64,000 bases of DNA. Origin: Silicimonas algicola (GTDB lineage Bacteria; Pseudomonadota; Alphaproteobacteria; Rhodobacterales; Rhodobacteraceae). How positions within the stretch are numbered: the stretch's first letter is position 1; every line of letters begins with the position of its first letter. Below the pieces are notes generated by a model. The model saw nothing but the letters and a program-made list of their open reading frames with translations. It searched no databases and was not told the origin of the DNA. The translations under genes were made by a program, and so were the position numbers. The stretch lies in the NCBI RefSeq assembly GCF_003148765.1, contig NZ_QGGV01000001.1, positions 111,001-175,000 on the forward strand. Reading direction: 5' to 3'. Below are positions 57,169 through 64,000 of this stretch, one piece after another.

Positions 57169-57758
57169 TACTTGGGCAATTCGGCGGCGGTCCGGATGAC
57201 CTTGCCCAGAAGCCCATAGGCGATCGCCTCGTCGGTGTTCAGCCAGAAGTCGCGTTCGGTATCGTTGGCAATCTTCTCGGCCGTTTGACCGGTCGCTTCG
57301 GCAAAGATCTTGTGGAAGCGTTCCCGCATGATGCGGATCTGTTCGGCCTGGATCCACATGTCGGACGCCGTCCCGCCGATCCCGCCGCGCGGTTCGTGCA
57401 GAAGGAAGCGCGTGTTCGGCAGGCAGAAGCGGTTCTCTTTCTTGGCGCCGACAAAGATCAGAGCGCCTGCCGAAGCGACCCAACCCGAACCGACGGTGCG
57501 GACCGTCGGCTTGATGAACTGGATCATGTCGTGGACCATGTCGCCGGATTCGACGTGGCCGCCGGGCGACGAGATGAAGAGGTTGATCGGCGCGTCGGAA
57601 TCCTCGGACAGAGCGATGAGCTGCGTGGTGATCTTGTGAGCCAGCTTGTCGTTGATCTCACCCGTGATGAGGACGTTTCTGGACTTGAAGAACAGATCCG
57701 CTGCCTTGCCGCCGAGCTCGGGCTTGTCGTCGTTCTTTTTCTTGTCGTCGTTGGCCAT
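57168..57758 (-). CDS. ClpP-family serine protease paralog
   Basis: 196 aa. The catalytic triad is present: S96 (GWVASAGAL), H121 (FLLHEPRGG) and D170 (ERDFWLN). The nucleophile loop has VASAGA where housekeeping ClpP has AASMGS, and the N-terminus is a charged DDKKKNDDK stretch, so this is a divergent second ClpP. No clpX or clpA is adjacent. Coupled to the NYN-LOTUS gene by a 1-nt overlap. It may form mixed rings with ClpP or act on its own substrates. Confidence 0.88.
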   Translation of the reverse strand: MANDDKKKNDDKPELGGKAADLFFKSRNVLITGEINDKLAHKITTQLIALSEDSDAPINLFISSPGGHVESGDMVHDMIQFIKPTVRTVGSGWVASAGALIFVGAKKENRFCLPNTRFLLHEPRGGIGGTASDMWIQAEQIRIMRERFHKIFAEATGQTAEKIANDTERDFWLNTDEAIAYGLLGKVIRTAAELPK

Positions 57759-57846
57759 CGGGGCTGGCTCCGCTCGTTGTTTCGGGTTGTGGGGAATGTC
57801 GGATCTCGGCTCCGGAATGGCAAGGGTACATTGAGAATACGTAACT

Positions 57847-58374
57847 TCAGAGGAAGCGGTGGAGGATGAGGGCGTCGACCTTCTCGCCCTCTGGCATCAG
57901 GAAGGCGTGCGGGACGCGTCCAATTGTCTGGAAACCGGCCTTGGTCCAAGTCTCGACGGCGCGGATGTTGGAGGCGAGGACGAAGTTGAATTGCATCGCC
58001 TCGAAGCCGATCCGCCGGGCCTCGTCAAGAGAATGCGTCAGCATCGCCCGTGCGACGCCTCGACCCTCGGCGTGTCGCGCAGTGATGTAGCCGCAGTTGC
58101 ACACATGGCTTCCGCCGCCCTTATAATTTCGACGGATGTAATATGTGCCGATGGCAATGCCGTCCGCCTCGGCGACAAAAGCGTGTTCGGACAGCCAGTA
58201 GGCCAGCGCCTCCTCCCGGGGAATGTCGCGGTCGATGGCATAGGTGTCTCCCGCGCGGAACACCGGCTCGAGCATCGACCAGATCGCATCGCGATCACTT
58301 GGCCTTGCCGGGCGTAGCGTTAGATCAGCCAAGAAGCATGTCTCGTCGCTTCGGGTTTCGGCGCCTTGCGTCAT
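57847..58374 (-). CDS. GNAT family N-acetyltransferase
   Basis: 175 aa. The GNAT core is LRPARPSDRDAIWSMLEPVF at the start, the acetyl-CoA loop GYITARHAEGRGVARAMLTHSLDEARR, and FVLASNIRAVETWTKAGFQTIGRVPHAF near the end. It probably acetylates a small amine or protein; the substrate is unknown. It is divergent from the I78-type lipoprotein with a gap of about 100 bp. Confidence 0.9.
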   Translation of the reverse strand: MTQGAETRSDETCFLADLTLRPARPSDRDAIWSMLEPVFRAGDTYAIDRDIPREEALAYWLSEHAFVAEADGIAIGTYYIRRNYKGGGSHVCNCGYITARHAEGRGVARAMLTHSLDEARRIGFEAMQFNFVLASNIRAVETWTKAGFQTIGRVPHAFLMPEGEKVDALILHRFL

Positions 58375-58478
58375 GGGCTGCGCGCATTCGTTCGCATTTC
58401 CGTGCGGTCATTGGACTCCGCTTGACCCTGCGCGACCGGAAAGGCGAAATCAACACGACCCGTTCGAGGATACCCCAG

Positions 58479-58841
58479 ATGACCCGACATGCCGTTACCG
58501 GCCTTTTCTTCGCCCTCCTCCTGACTGCCTGCGCCGGCACTCCAGCCTATGACAACGGTCCCGGCGATGACGGGGGATTCTCGAGCGGCGGGGGAAACCT
58601 TCCGGGTGCGGGAGGCGGAGCGAACGATCCCCTGGGCAGCCTCGGGGGCGTCGAGTTGTGCGATGCGCCTGAGTACCGCCCTTATGTCGGCCAGCCTGTC
58701 GCGGCGACCACCTTTCCGACGGGACCGAAGTTCCGGGTCTATTCCGACACCGACGTGGTGACGCAGGAATACCTTCCGGATCGAACGAACGTCGTTTTCG
58801 GTGCCCGGAGCGGGACGATCCTCAGGGTGTTCTGCGGCTGA
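58479..58841 (+). CDS. Lipoprotein with I78-type peptidase inhibitor domain
   Basis: 120 aa. The signal TRHAVTGLFFALLLTACAG has a lipobox (LTAC), followed by a Gly/Ser/Asp-rich linker (DDGGFSSGGGNLPGAGGG). The C-terminal 60 residues (YVGQPVAATTFPTGPKFRV, TQEYLPDRTNVVFGARSGTI, ending RVFCG) match the I78 serine-protease inhibitor family. It may guard the envelope against proteases. GAGGA lies upstream of the ATG. Confidence 0.85.
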   Translation: MTRHAVTGLFFALLLTACAGTPAYDNGPGDDGGFSSGGGNLPGAGGGANDPLGSLGGVELCDAPEYRPYVGQPVAATTFPTGPKFRVYSDTDVVTQEYLPDRTNVVFGARSGTILRVFCG

Positions 58842-59133
58842 AGGTGCTCGGGGCCCGGAAGGCCGGGGAGGGGGATTTTTCGAACCCTCCGGACCCGTCG
58901 CACGGGTTCGACTTGAGGCATCCGCATTCGCTTTGCCAGTCCGGGACCCAGTCGAATTCGCGCGGTTCACCGCCGAGCGCGGCTTTCGGCCTGCGGTTCC
59001 ACCGCTTCTGTGCGGAGGGGCGCCGATAATGGGCTCGCCGTCCGCCGATCGGTCCATGTCGCCTTTCTCTCGACAGTGCGGGCGGGGATGGTTACGTTGG
59101 GACGAAACAGGAACATAGCTGCCCGCTGCTCCG
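58842..59133. other. Gene-free stretch between the I78 lipoprotein and imuB
   Basis: 292 bp. It holds a 5-bp GC hairpin (CCCGG/CCGGG) followed 9 nt later by TTTTT, a weak terminator for the lipoprotein gene. Beyond that I see no gene, no imuA remnant in any frame, no tRNA and no clear LexA box (GTTC-N7-GTTC). Confidence 0.5.
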
Positions 59134-60789
59134 ATGTCCCAGAGACGTATCCTTTCTCTGTGGTTCCCCCGTCTCGCGGCCGAACGCTGGCTGCGCGAGG
59201 CGCGTGGCCTGCCGTCCGGACCCTTCGCGGTCTCGGGTGAGGTCGGGAACACCCAGGTGCTGACCTCGCTTTCGGCCGAGGCTCAGGCTGCGGGGCTGGT
59301 GCGTGGCCAGCCCTTGCGGGACGCGCGCGCCATGTGCCCCGAGCTTCAAACCCGGATTGCAAACCCGAGGCAGGAGGCGGATTTCCTTGCGGTGTTGCGC
59401 AGGTGGGCCGGGCAGTACAGTCCGTGGGTCTCGGAAGAACCGCCCGAGGGGCTTGTCGTTGACCTGACCGGCTGCGCCCACCTCTTCGGGGGCGAAGAGG
59501 CCCTGATGAACGAGATCGCCGGAGACTGCGCCGCCTTGGGACTCACCGTCCGCATGGGAGTCGCCGACACGGTTGGCGCGGCCTGGGCGCTCGCGCGATT
59601 TTCGGACGGCGAGAGCGGTGCCGCAAGGTCGGGAGACGACATCGCGCAGGAGGCTCGGGCAACGCGGTCGCGCGCGGCCAAGCGCCGGCATTGGGAGCGG
59701 GGCGGAGCGGCCCCTGGGGCGCTTGCGTCTGGCAACCGGGCCGGACCGATTGCCCTTCCGGGACAGACCCGCACGGCGCTGGCGCCCCTACCCGTCCTGG
59801 CACTGCGAATTGACGGAGCACTGGCCGCGATGCTGAACCGCCTTGGCCTGCGGCGCATCGAAGACCTGGCCGGCCAGCCCCGTGCGGCGCTGGCGCGTCG
59901 CTTCGGACGCGAACTCGTGCGTCGTCTCGACCAGGCACTTGGGGTGGAGCCAGAGCCGATAGGACCGGCACGTCCTCCCGCCCATTTCGCCGTCCGTCTT
60001 ACCTTGCCCGAGCCGATCGGGCTGGCCGAGGACCTGCGGGCCGCTCTCGAACGGATGCTGCCCGTTCTCAGCGACAGGTTACGAAACGCGGGGCAGGGCG
60101 CGCGACGGATCCGTCTGGAATGTCATCGCGCCGACCAAAGCATGGAGTGGGTCGAAGTGGGCCTGGCGCGGCCCTCGTTCGAGGCAGACCGGATCCGGCC
60201 GCTTCTTACCATGAAGCTCGACGACATCGATGCGGGGTTCGGGATCGACATGGTCCGCCTCGTCGCGGCCTCGACCGAGCCGGTCCACGCCCACCAGCAC
60301 CGGGGGCATCTGGAGGCGGCGGCCGATGGAGCCGATCGTCGGTCGGGCGGAGTCGAGATGGACGATCTTCTGGGCCGCATCGGCGCGCGGGTCGGGTTGG
60401 AGACGATCACGCGGCTTCATCCAGCCGACAGCCATATTCCCGAGAAGACCTCGATTCTCCTCGCGGCCGCCTGGTCCGAACCGTCGGGTTTGTGGCCAAG
60501 GCCACGTGCCCCGCGTCCGCTCGAGATGTGGCGGCCCGAGATCGTTCAGGCCGAGGAAACCCCCGATCTTCCCGCATCGTTCCGGTGGCGCGGACGGACG
60601 CTCGAGACACGCGTGGCTCTTGGTCCCGAGAGGATCGCGCCGGAGTGGTGGCTGGACGATCCCGACTGGCGGAGCGGCATCCGGGACTACTGGCGCGTCA
60701 CCACGCGGTCGGGGGAACGGCTTTGGCTCTATTTTGCGCACGGGGCGACGATGTCGCCGGGATGGTTCTGCCATGGGAGTTTCTGCTGA
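59134..60789 (+). CDS. imuB: DNA polymerase Y-family mutagenesis protein ImuB
   Basis: 551 aa. The Y-family fold is present (ILSLWFPRLAAERWLRE, EEPPEGLVVDLTGCAHLFGGE, GMADTVGAAWAL-like VRMGVADTVGAAWALARF), as is the ImuB C-terminal region (RWRGRTLETRVALGPERIAPEWW, then RDYWRVTTRSGERLWLYF). In relatives ImuB is catalytically dead and links ImuA and DnaE2 to the beta clamp during SOS mutagenesis. Neither imuA nor dnaE2 flanks it here, which is unusual. No good ribosome binding site is seen before the ATG, and an in-frame TAG lies close upstream. Confidence 0.88.
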   Translation: MSQRRILSLWFPRLAAERWLREARGLPSGPFAVSGEVGNTQVLTSLSAEAQAAGLVRGQPLRDARAMCPELQTRIANPRQEADFLAVLRRWAGQYSPWVSEEPPEGLVVDLTGCAHLFGGEEALMNEIAGDCAALGLTVRMGVADTVGAAWALARFSDGESGAARSGDDIAQEARATRSRAAKRRHWERGGAAPGALASGNRAGPIALPGQTRTALAPLPVLALRIDGALAAMLNRLGLRRIEDLAGQPRAALARRFGRELVRRLDQALGVEPEPIGPARPPAHFAVRLTLPEPIGLAEDLRAALERMLPVLSDRLRNAGQGARRIRLECHRADQSMEWVEVGLARPSFEADRIRPLLTMKLDDIDAGFGIDMVRLVAASTEPVHAHQHRGHLEAAADGADRRSGGVEMDDLLGRIGARVGLETITRLHPADSHIPEKTSILLAAAWSEPSGLWPRPRAPRPLEMWRPEIVQAEETPDLPASFRWRGRTLETRVALGPERIAPEWWLDDPDWRSGIRDYWRVTTRSGERLWLYFAHGATMSPGWFCHGSFC

Positions 60790-60817
60790 AAAGACCGACC
60801 GCTTTCCTCAAAAGGAA

Positions 60818-60842
60818 AAGGGCGGGGAAGATCCCCGCCCTT
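60818..60842 (-). terminator. Terminator of the fasciclin gene
   Basis: Perfect 11-bp stem AAGGGCGGGGA / TCCCCGCCCTT with a 3-nt loop, 23 nt beyond the fasciclin stop. On the minus strand it continues TTTTCCTTTTG, a good T-rich tail. It also separates imuB, which converges on it. Confidence 0.8.
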
Positions 60843-60864
60843 GCTCGTGGACACGACCGCAGTA

Positions 60865-61338
60865 TCAGCTTGCGGGCATGATCACCTTGTCGATGACGTG
60901 GATCACGCCGTTCGACGCCGCGATGTCCGGCGTCACGACGGTCGCATCCTCGACCATCACGCCGTTGTCGAGGTCGATCGTCACGTCCGACCCCTGAACG
61001 GTCGTGGCCGACATGTCGTCGGTGAGATCGGTGGACATCACCTTGCCCGGAACGACGTGGTAGGTGAGGATCGAGACGAGTTGATCCTTGTTTTCGGGCT
61101 TCAGCAGGTCTTCAACCGTCCCTGCGGGCAGCGCCGCGAAAGCCTCGTCGGTCGGCGCGAAGACGGTAAACGGGCCTTCGCCCTTCAGCGTATCGACGAG
61201 GCCGGCGGCCTGGACTGCGGCAACGAGCGTGGTGAAGCTTCCAGCGTCCACCGCGGTGTCGACGATGTCCTTGTCCTGGGCGAAGGCCGGTGCCGCGAGA
61301 GCGGTGGTGGCCGCCAGGGCGATGAGAGTGCGGTGCAT
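60865..61338 (-). CDS. Secreted fasciclin-domain protein
   Basis: 157 aa. A signal peptide ([18 protein letters not shown]) is followed by a single FAS1 domain: [36 protein letters not shown] (H1 box), then [11 protein letters not shown] and the H2 region [13 protein letters not shown]. These periplasmic or surface proteins often mediate adhesion. The ATG is preceded by AGGAG. It is divergent from msrP across 282 bp. Confidence 0.93.
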   Translation of the reverse strand: MHRTLIALAATTALAAPAFAQDKDIVDTAVDAGSFTTLVAAVQAAGLVDTLKGEGPFTVFAPTDEAFAALPAGTVEDLLKPENKDQLVSILTYHVVPGKVMSTDLTDDMSATTVQGSDVTIDLDNGVMVEDATVVTPDIAASNGVIHVIDKVIMPAS

Positions 61339-61620
61339 GTGCGTCTCCTCTGTACATATTGCGAGGATGTCTGCGTGACATCGTGGCTACTACGGAGGCA
61401 TGAGCACACCAGATCAGATGAATTTATGGGGTTTCGCGCCTTGACGAGAATGCTCGGCGGGCTAAGCCCGGCAGTTTTCGCGAACCACTGACAAATGCGT
61501 GATCCCTTGTGATCCACCGTCATGTTTCAACCGAGCAGCAAGGCATGACTATAGCGTGAGACGGATTGCCCGAGGGGAAAGCACGGCGCATCTTTGCCGG
61601 ACAGATTGCGAGGAGACAGC
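61339..61620. other. Gene-free stretch between the fasciclin gene and msrP
   Basis: 282 bp. It contains a small CGGGC/GCCCG hairpin without a T-tract and the two divergent promoter regions. I could not place a -35/-10 pair with confidence and saw no strong operator. GAGGAGACAGC just before 61621 is the msrP ribosome binding site. Confidence 0.4.
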
Positions 61621-62550
61621 ATGGCACACCGGTACATCAGCGACCTCACCCGGGCGGATGTGACCCCTAAGGAGATGTGGCGGACACGCCGGCAGATCAT
61701 GGCAGGCGCTGGCGCCGCGGCCTTGGGGTTGGCAGCAGGTCCGGCGCTCGCGAAGCTTGGCGCGGTAAAGACCGGCTACGGCCAGGATCTTGAGCCGAAC
61801 AGCTGGGCCGACATCACGAGTTACAACAACTTCTACGAGTTCGGGACGGGCAAGGAGGATCCGGCCCGGAACTCCGCCGACATGGTCACGGACTTCTGGA
61901 CGGTTAAGGTCGACGGTCTTGTGGACGCTCCGGGGGACTACACCCTCGCGCAGCTATTGGACGGCATGACGATCGAAGAGCGCATCTATCGTTTCCGCTG
62001 CGTCGAGGCCTGGTCGATGGTCGTGCCCTGGGCGGGTTTCGAGCTGGCGGACCTTCTGAACAAGGTCGGCGTGAAGCCCGAGGCAAAGTACGTCTCGTTC
62101 GAAACGGCCGTCATTCCTGGCGTAATGGAGGGCGTCAGCTATCCGGTGCTCGACTGGCCCTACCGGGAAGGTCTGCGGCTGGACGAGGCGATGCATCCGC
62201 TGACAATCATGGCGACGGGGCTTTACGACGAACCGCTGCCGAACCAGAACGGCGCGCCGCTGCGACTGGTCGTGCCATGGAAATATGGCTTCAAGTCCAT
62301 CAAGTCGATCGTTCGAATCAGCCTTGTGGAAGAGATGCCCGAGACCAGCTGGAACCTGTCGAACGCCCGTGAGTATGGCTTCTTCTCCAACGTCAATCCG
62401 CTTGTCGATCACCCAAGGTGGAGCCAGGCAACGGAGCGGCGCATTGGCGGAGGGCTCTTCGCGCGTCGGCAGGAGACGCTGATGTTCAACGGCTACGAAG
62501 CCGAGGTGGCGTCTCTCTACGATGGCATGGACCTCGCCGAGAACTACTGA
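61621..62550 (+). CDS. msrP: Protein-methionine-sulfoxide reductase catalytic subunit MsrP
   Basis: 309 aa. This molybdoenzyme repairs oxidised Met in periplasmic proteins. The Tat signal is RTRRQIMAGAGAAALGLAAG. The Mo-ligating Cys is C127 (YRFRCVEAWSMVVPW). The sulfite oxidase-type fold continues through PLTIMATGLYDEPLPNQNGAPLRLVVPWKYGFKSIK. GAGGAGA precedes the ATG, which is Met 10 of the longer frame. It forms the MsrPQ pair with the next gene, overlapping by one nucleotide. Confidence 0.95.
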   Translation: MAHRYISDLTRADVTPKEMWRTRRQIMAGAGAAALGLAAGPALAKLGAVKTGYGQDLEPNSWADITSYNNFYEFGTGKEDPARNSADMVTDFWTVKVDGLVDAPGDYTLAQLLDGMTIEERIYRFRCVEAWSMVVPWAGFELADLLNKVGVKPEAKYVSFETAVIPGVMEGVSYPVLDWPYREGLRLDEAMHPLTIMATGLYDEPLPNQNGAPLRLVVPWKYGFKSIKSIVRISLVEEMPETSWNLSNAREYGFFSNVNPLVDHPRWSQATERRIGGGLFARRQETLMFNGYEAEVASLYDGMDLAENY

Positions 62551-63158
62551 TGACCACGGCGCAGCGCATCAACCTCCAGCTCAAGCGTGTGCCGGCCTGG
62601 CCGATTTATGTCGCCGGTGCGCTCGTGCCATGTTGGTATCTCTACCTCGGCCTGACCGGGGGACTGGGGGTCGATCCCGTCAAGGCAATGGAGCATGCCC
62701 TTGGCGAGAGGGCCCTGCAGCTTTTAATCGTCGTCCTGGCTGTAACGCCGCTGAGGGACGTCACCGGCGTCAGCCTCGTCAGGTTCAGGCGGGCGCTTGG
62801 GCTTGTGACGTTCTGGCTCGTGTCGTGCCATCTGGCCGTCTGGCTGGTCCTCGACGTGCAGATCCTTTCGCAGATTTGGGCGGACATCCTGAAGCGTCCC
62901 TACATCACCATCGGCATGCTCGCTTTCGTGCTGATGATCCCGGTCGCCATCACGTCGAACAACCTGTCGATCCGCAAGCTTGGACCGAAGCGCTGGAAGC
63001 GGTTGCACCAGTTGACCTACGCCTGCGCGGGCTTGGGAGCGATACACTTCGTCATGCTGGTGAAGGGGTTCCAGATCGAGCCGCTGGTCTACCTCGGTAT
63101 CGTTCTCGCGCTGCTCGCGATGCGCCTGCCGCGTCCTGTGAAACGCGCCGTCGCATAA
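62550..63158 (+). CDS. msrQ: MsrPQ heme-binding subunit MsrQ
   Basis: 202 aa, six-helix heme b protein that passes electrons from the quinone pool to MsrP. The ferric-reductase-like core has helices such as ALQLLIVVLAVTPLRDVTG and ALGLVTFWLVSCHLAVWLVLD, with heme His in SCHLAV, LHQLTY and AIHFVML. The start overlaps the msrP stop (TGATG). Confidence 0.94.
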   Translation: MTTAQRINLQLKRVPAWPIYVAGALVPCWYLYLGLTGGLGVDPVKAMEHALGERALQLLIVVLAVTPLRDVTGVSLVRFRRALGLVTFWLVSCHLAVWLVLDVQILSQIWADILKRPYITIGMLAFVLMIPVAITSNNLSIRKLGPKRWKRLHQLTYACAGLGAIHFVMLVKGFQIEPLVYLGIVLALLAMRLPRPVKRAVA

Positions 63159-63199
63159 TGTGACTTCCCCCGGCCAGCCCGTCGCGTAATCTCCGGCGG

Positions 63200-64000
63200 A
63201 TGGACAGGCAGGACGCGCCGCGGGCGACACTTCTCATCATGACGATCTTTGTGCTTCAACCCTTCGCCATCGGCGGGTGGCTGGCGCTGATACCTGTCAT
63301 CAAGGAAACCATAGGACTTTCGAAGGGGCAGCTTGCCTTTGCGCTGATAGGGATGCCCATTGCGTTGATCCCGTCGCTTCAGATCGCGGGCCGCGTCCTG
63401 TCTGGGTTCGGGCCGCGCCGCGTGCTCTGGACGTTCTTCCCGCTGCAGGCTGTCGCGGCGATCCTGCCGGTCCTCTCGACCAGTGGGCCGACGCTGTTCC
63501 TGTCGCTTGTCCTGCTTGGCGCCGTCACCGGCTTCAATGAGGTCGCGATGAACGTCTATGCCGGACGCCTGGAAAAACGCGCGGGCGTGATGATCATGAA
63601 CCGCTGTCACGGCTTCTGGGCGGCAGGCCTGATGGGAGGGTCGGCTGTCGCCGTGTTCTCGGAAGGGCTGACGCCGGTTCAGGTCATGCTGCTCCTCGCC
63701 GCGGTGTCCGGGGCAGGGGGCGTGCTGGCGGCGACGCGGATGCCCAGGCTTGGAATTGACGAGACCGGCGCCGCGCCACCGCGACGCCGATTTACCGAGG
63801 TGCCGCGCGCGCTTCTGTTCGTTGCGGTGTTCATGTTCCTCGTCACCCTGACCGAAGGTGTCCTGGCGGACTGGTCCGCCGTCTATCTGGCCGAGAGGCT
63901 GGGCGATCCGACGACCACCGCAGGGATCGCGGTGACGGTCTTTTCGGGCTTCATGGCGGGGGGGAGGTTCCTGGGCGACTACCTCAAGCGCAAGTTGGGC
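63200..64000 (+). CDS. MFS transporter, 5' part
   Basis: 267 codons are visible; the gene runs off the window. Helices include TLLIMTIFVLQPFAIGGWLALIPVIKE and VLWTFFPLQAVAAILPVLSTSG, and the loop after helix 2 (GRVLSGFGPRRVLW) is the MFS signature. The profile resembles the YbjJ-like subgroup. The start at 63200 leaves a short charged N-terminus. The substrate is unknown. It follows msrQ by 41 nt and may or may not be cotranscribed. Confidence 0.85.
   Translation, partial: MDRQDAPRATLLIMTIFVLQPFAIGGWLALIPVIKETIGLSKGQLAFALIGMPIALIPSLQIAGRVLSGFGPRRVLWTFFPLQAVAAILPVLSTSGPTLFLSLVLLGAVTGFNEVAMNVYAGRLEKRAGVMIMNRCHGFWAAGLMGGSAVAVFSEGLTPVQVMLLLAAVSGAGGVLAATRMPRLGIDETGAAPPRRRFTEVPRALLFVAVFMFLVTLTEGVLADWSAVYLAERLGDPTTTAGIAVTVFSGFMAGGRFLGDYLKRKLG

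Noticed and set aside
58871..58920. tRNA-like T-arm text (TTCGAACCC and GGGTTCGA) on both strands
   Set aside because: No matching acceptor stem, D-arm or anticodon arm could be built around either copy; the T-stem itself does not pair. Treated as chance in GC-rich DNA.
61440..61475. CGGGC/GCCCG hairpin as a terminator
   Set aside because: Only 5 bp of stem and no T-tract on either strand, and no gene end close by.

Overview
The window is a GC-rich, gene-dense alphaproteobacterial chromosome segment, most likely from the Rhodobacteraceae (Roseobacter/Rhodobacter side). The evidence is gene content: an F0 operon with both b' and b subunits, a betI-betC-betA choline-sulfate cluster with choXWV, an Lrp-hppD pair, TamA/TamB, an MbfA iron exporter with an Irr-type box, PTSNtr enzyme I, and the GC hairpin followed by a CCCCGGAGTATTT motif that I associate with this family. 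No rRNA, tRNA, intact insertion sequence or CRISPR array was found. Nearly all of the window reads as core chromosome. The least ordinary stretches are about 24.7-26.4 kb (Asp-rich secreted proteins plus a membrane LuxR-type regulator) and 30.3-31.8 kb (a truncated gene, an AT-rich palindrome and an orphan ORF).

Layout. 0-5.8 kb: the start of an FAD oxidoreductase, a periplasmic metallo-beta-lactamase-fold protein, glpK, pgm, a receiver-like protein without its phospho-Asp, rlmH and rsfS. 6-14 kb: tamA-tamB and a KefB/C antiporter. 14-22 kb: a divergent lrp/hppD pair with two palindromic sites, a large GspL/PilP-like protein, a SIMPL protein, a universal stress protein, and LysR and ArsR regulators. 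22-24.7 kb: atpI-B-E-X-F closed by a strong terminator. 24.7-26.4 kb: three 21-bp-spaced direct repeats, two Asp-rich secreted proteins and a two-TM LuxR-type regulator. 26.4-30.3 kb: DUF2237, DUF2332, pth, a lipoprotein, a small secreted protein and a class III sirtuin. 30.3-33 kb: the scar region, then lysC.

33-42 kb is the choline/choline-O-sulfate locus. betI-betC-betA overlap by 4 nt and diverge from choX across a BetI-like palindrome, while choW-choV lie beyond two unrelated minus-strand genes. 42-50.7 kb: ptsP, a MATE exporter, a VOC protein behind a near-perfect SoxR promoter, an SH3 protein with an apparent ATC start, a 2-hydroxyacid dehydrogenase, a metallopeptidase lipoprotein, a possible glycosyltransferase and miaB. 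50.7-59 kb: a prepilin-like peptide, phoH, a pentapeptide-repeat protein, a cupredoxin-like protein, mbfA with an Irr-like box, a TetR regulator, a TTC38-like TPR protein, a translationally coupled clpP-paralog/NYN-LOTUS pair, a GNAT protein and an I78-type lipoprotein. 59-64 kb: an imuB without imuA or dnaE2, a fasciclin protein, msrP-msrQ, and an MFS transporter cut by the window end.

Functions were assigned by reading the translations and recognising family motifs; no database search was run. Starts were moved from the longest ORF where a ribosome binding site, signal peptide or family N-terminus argued for it.
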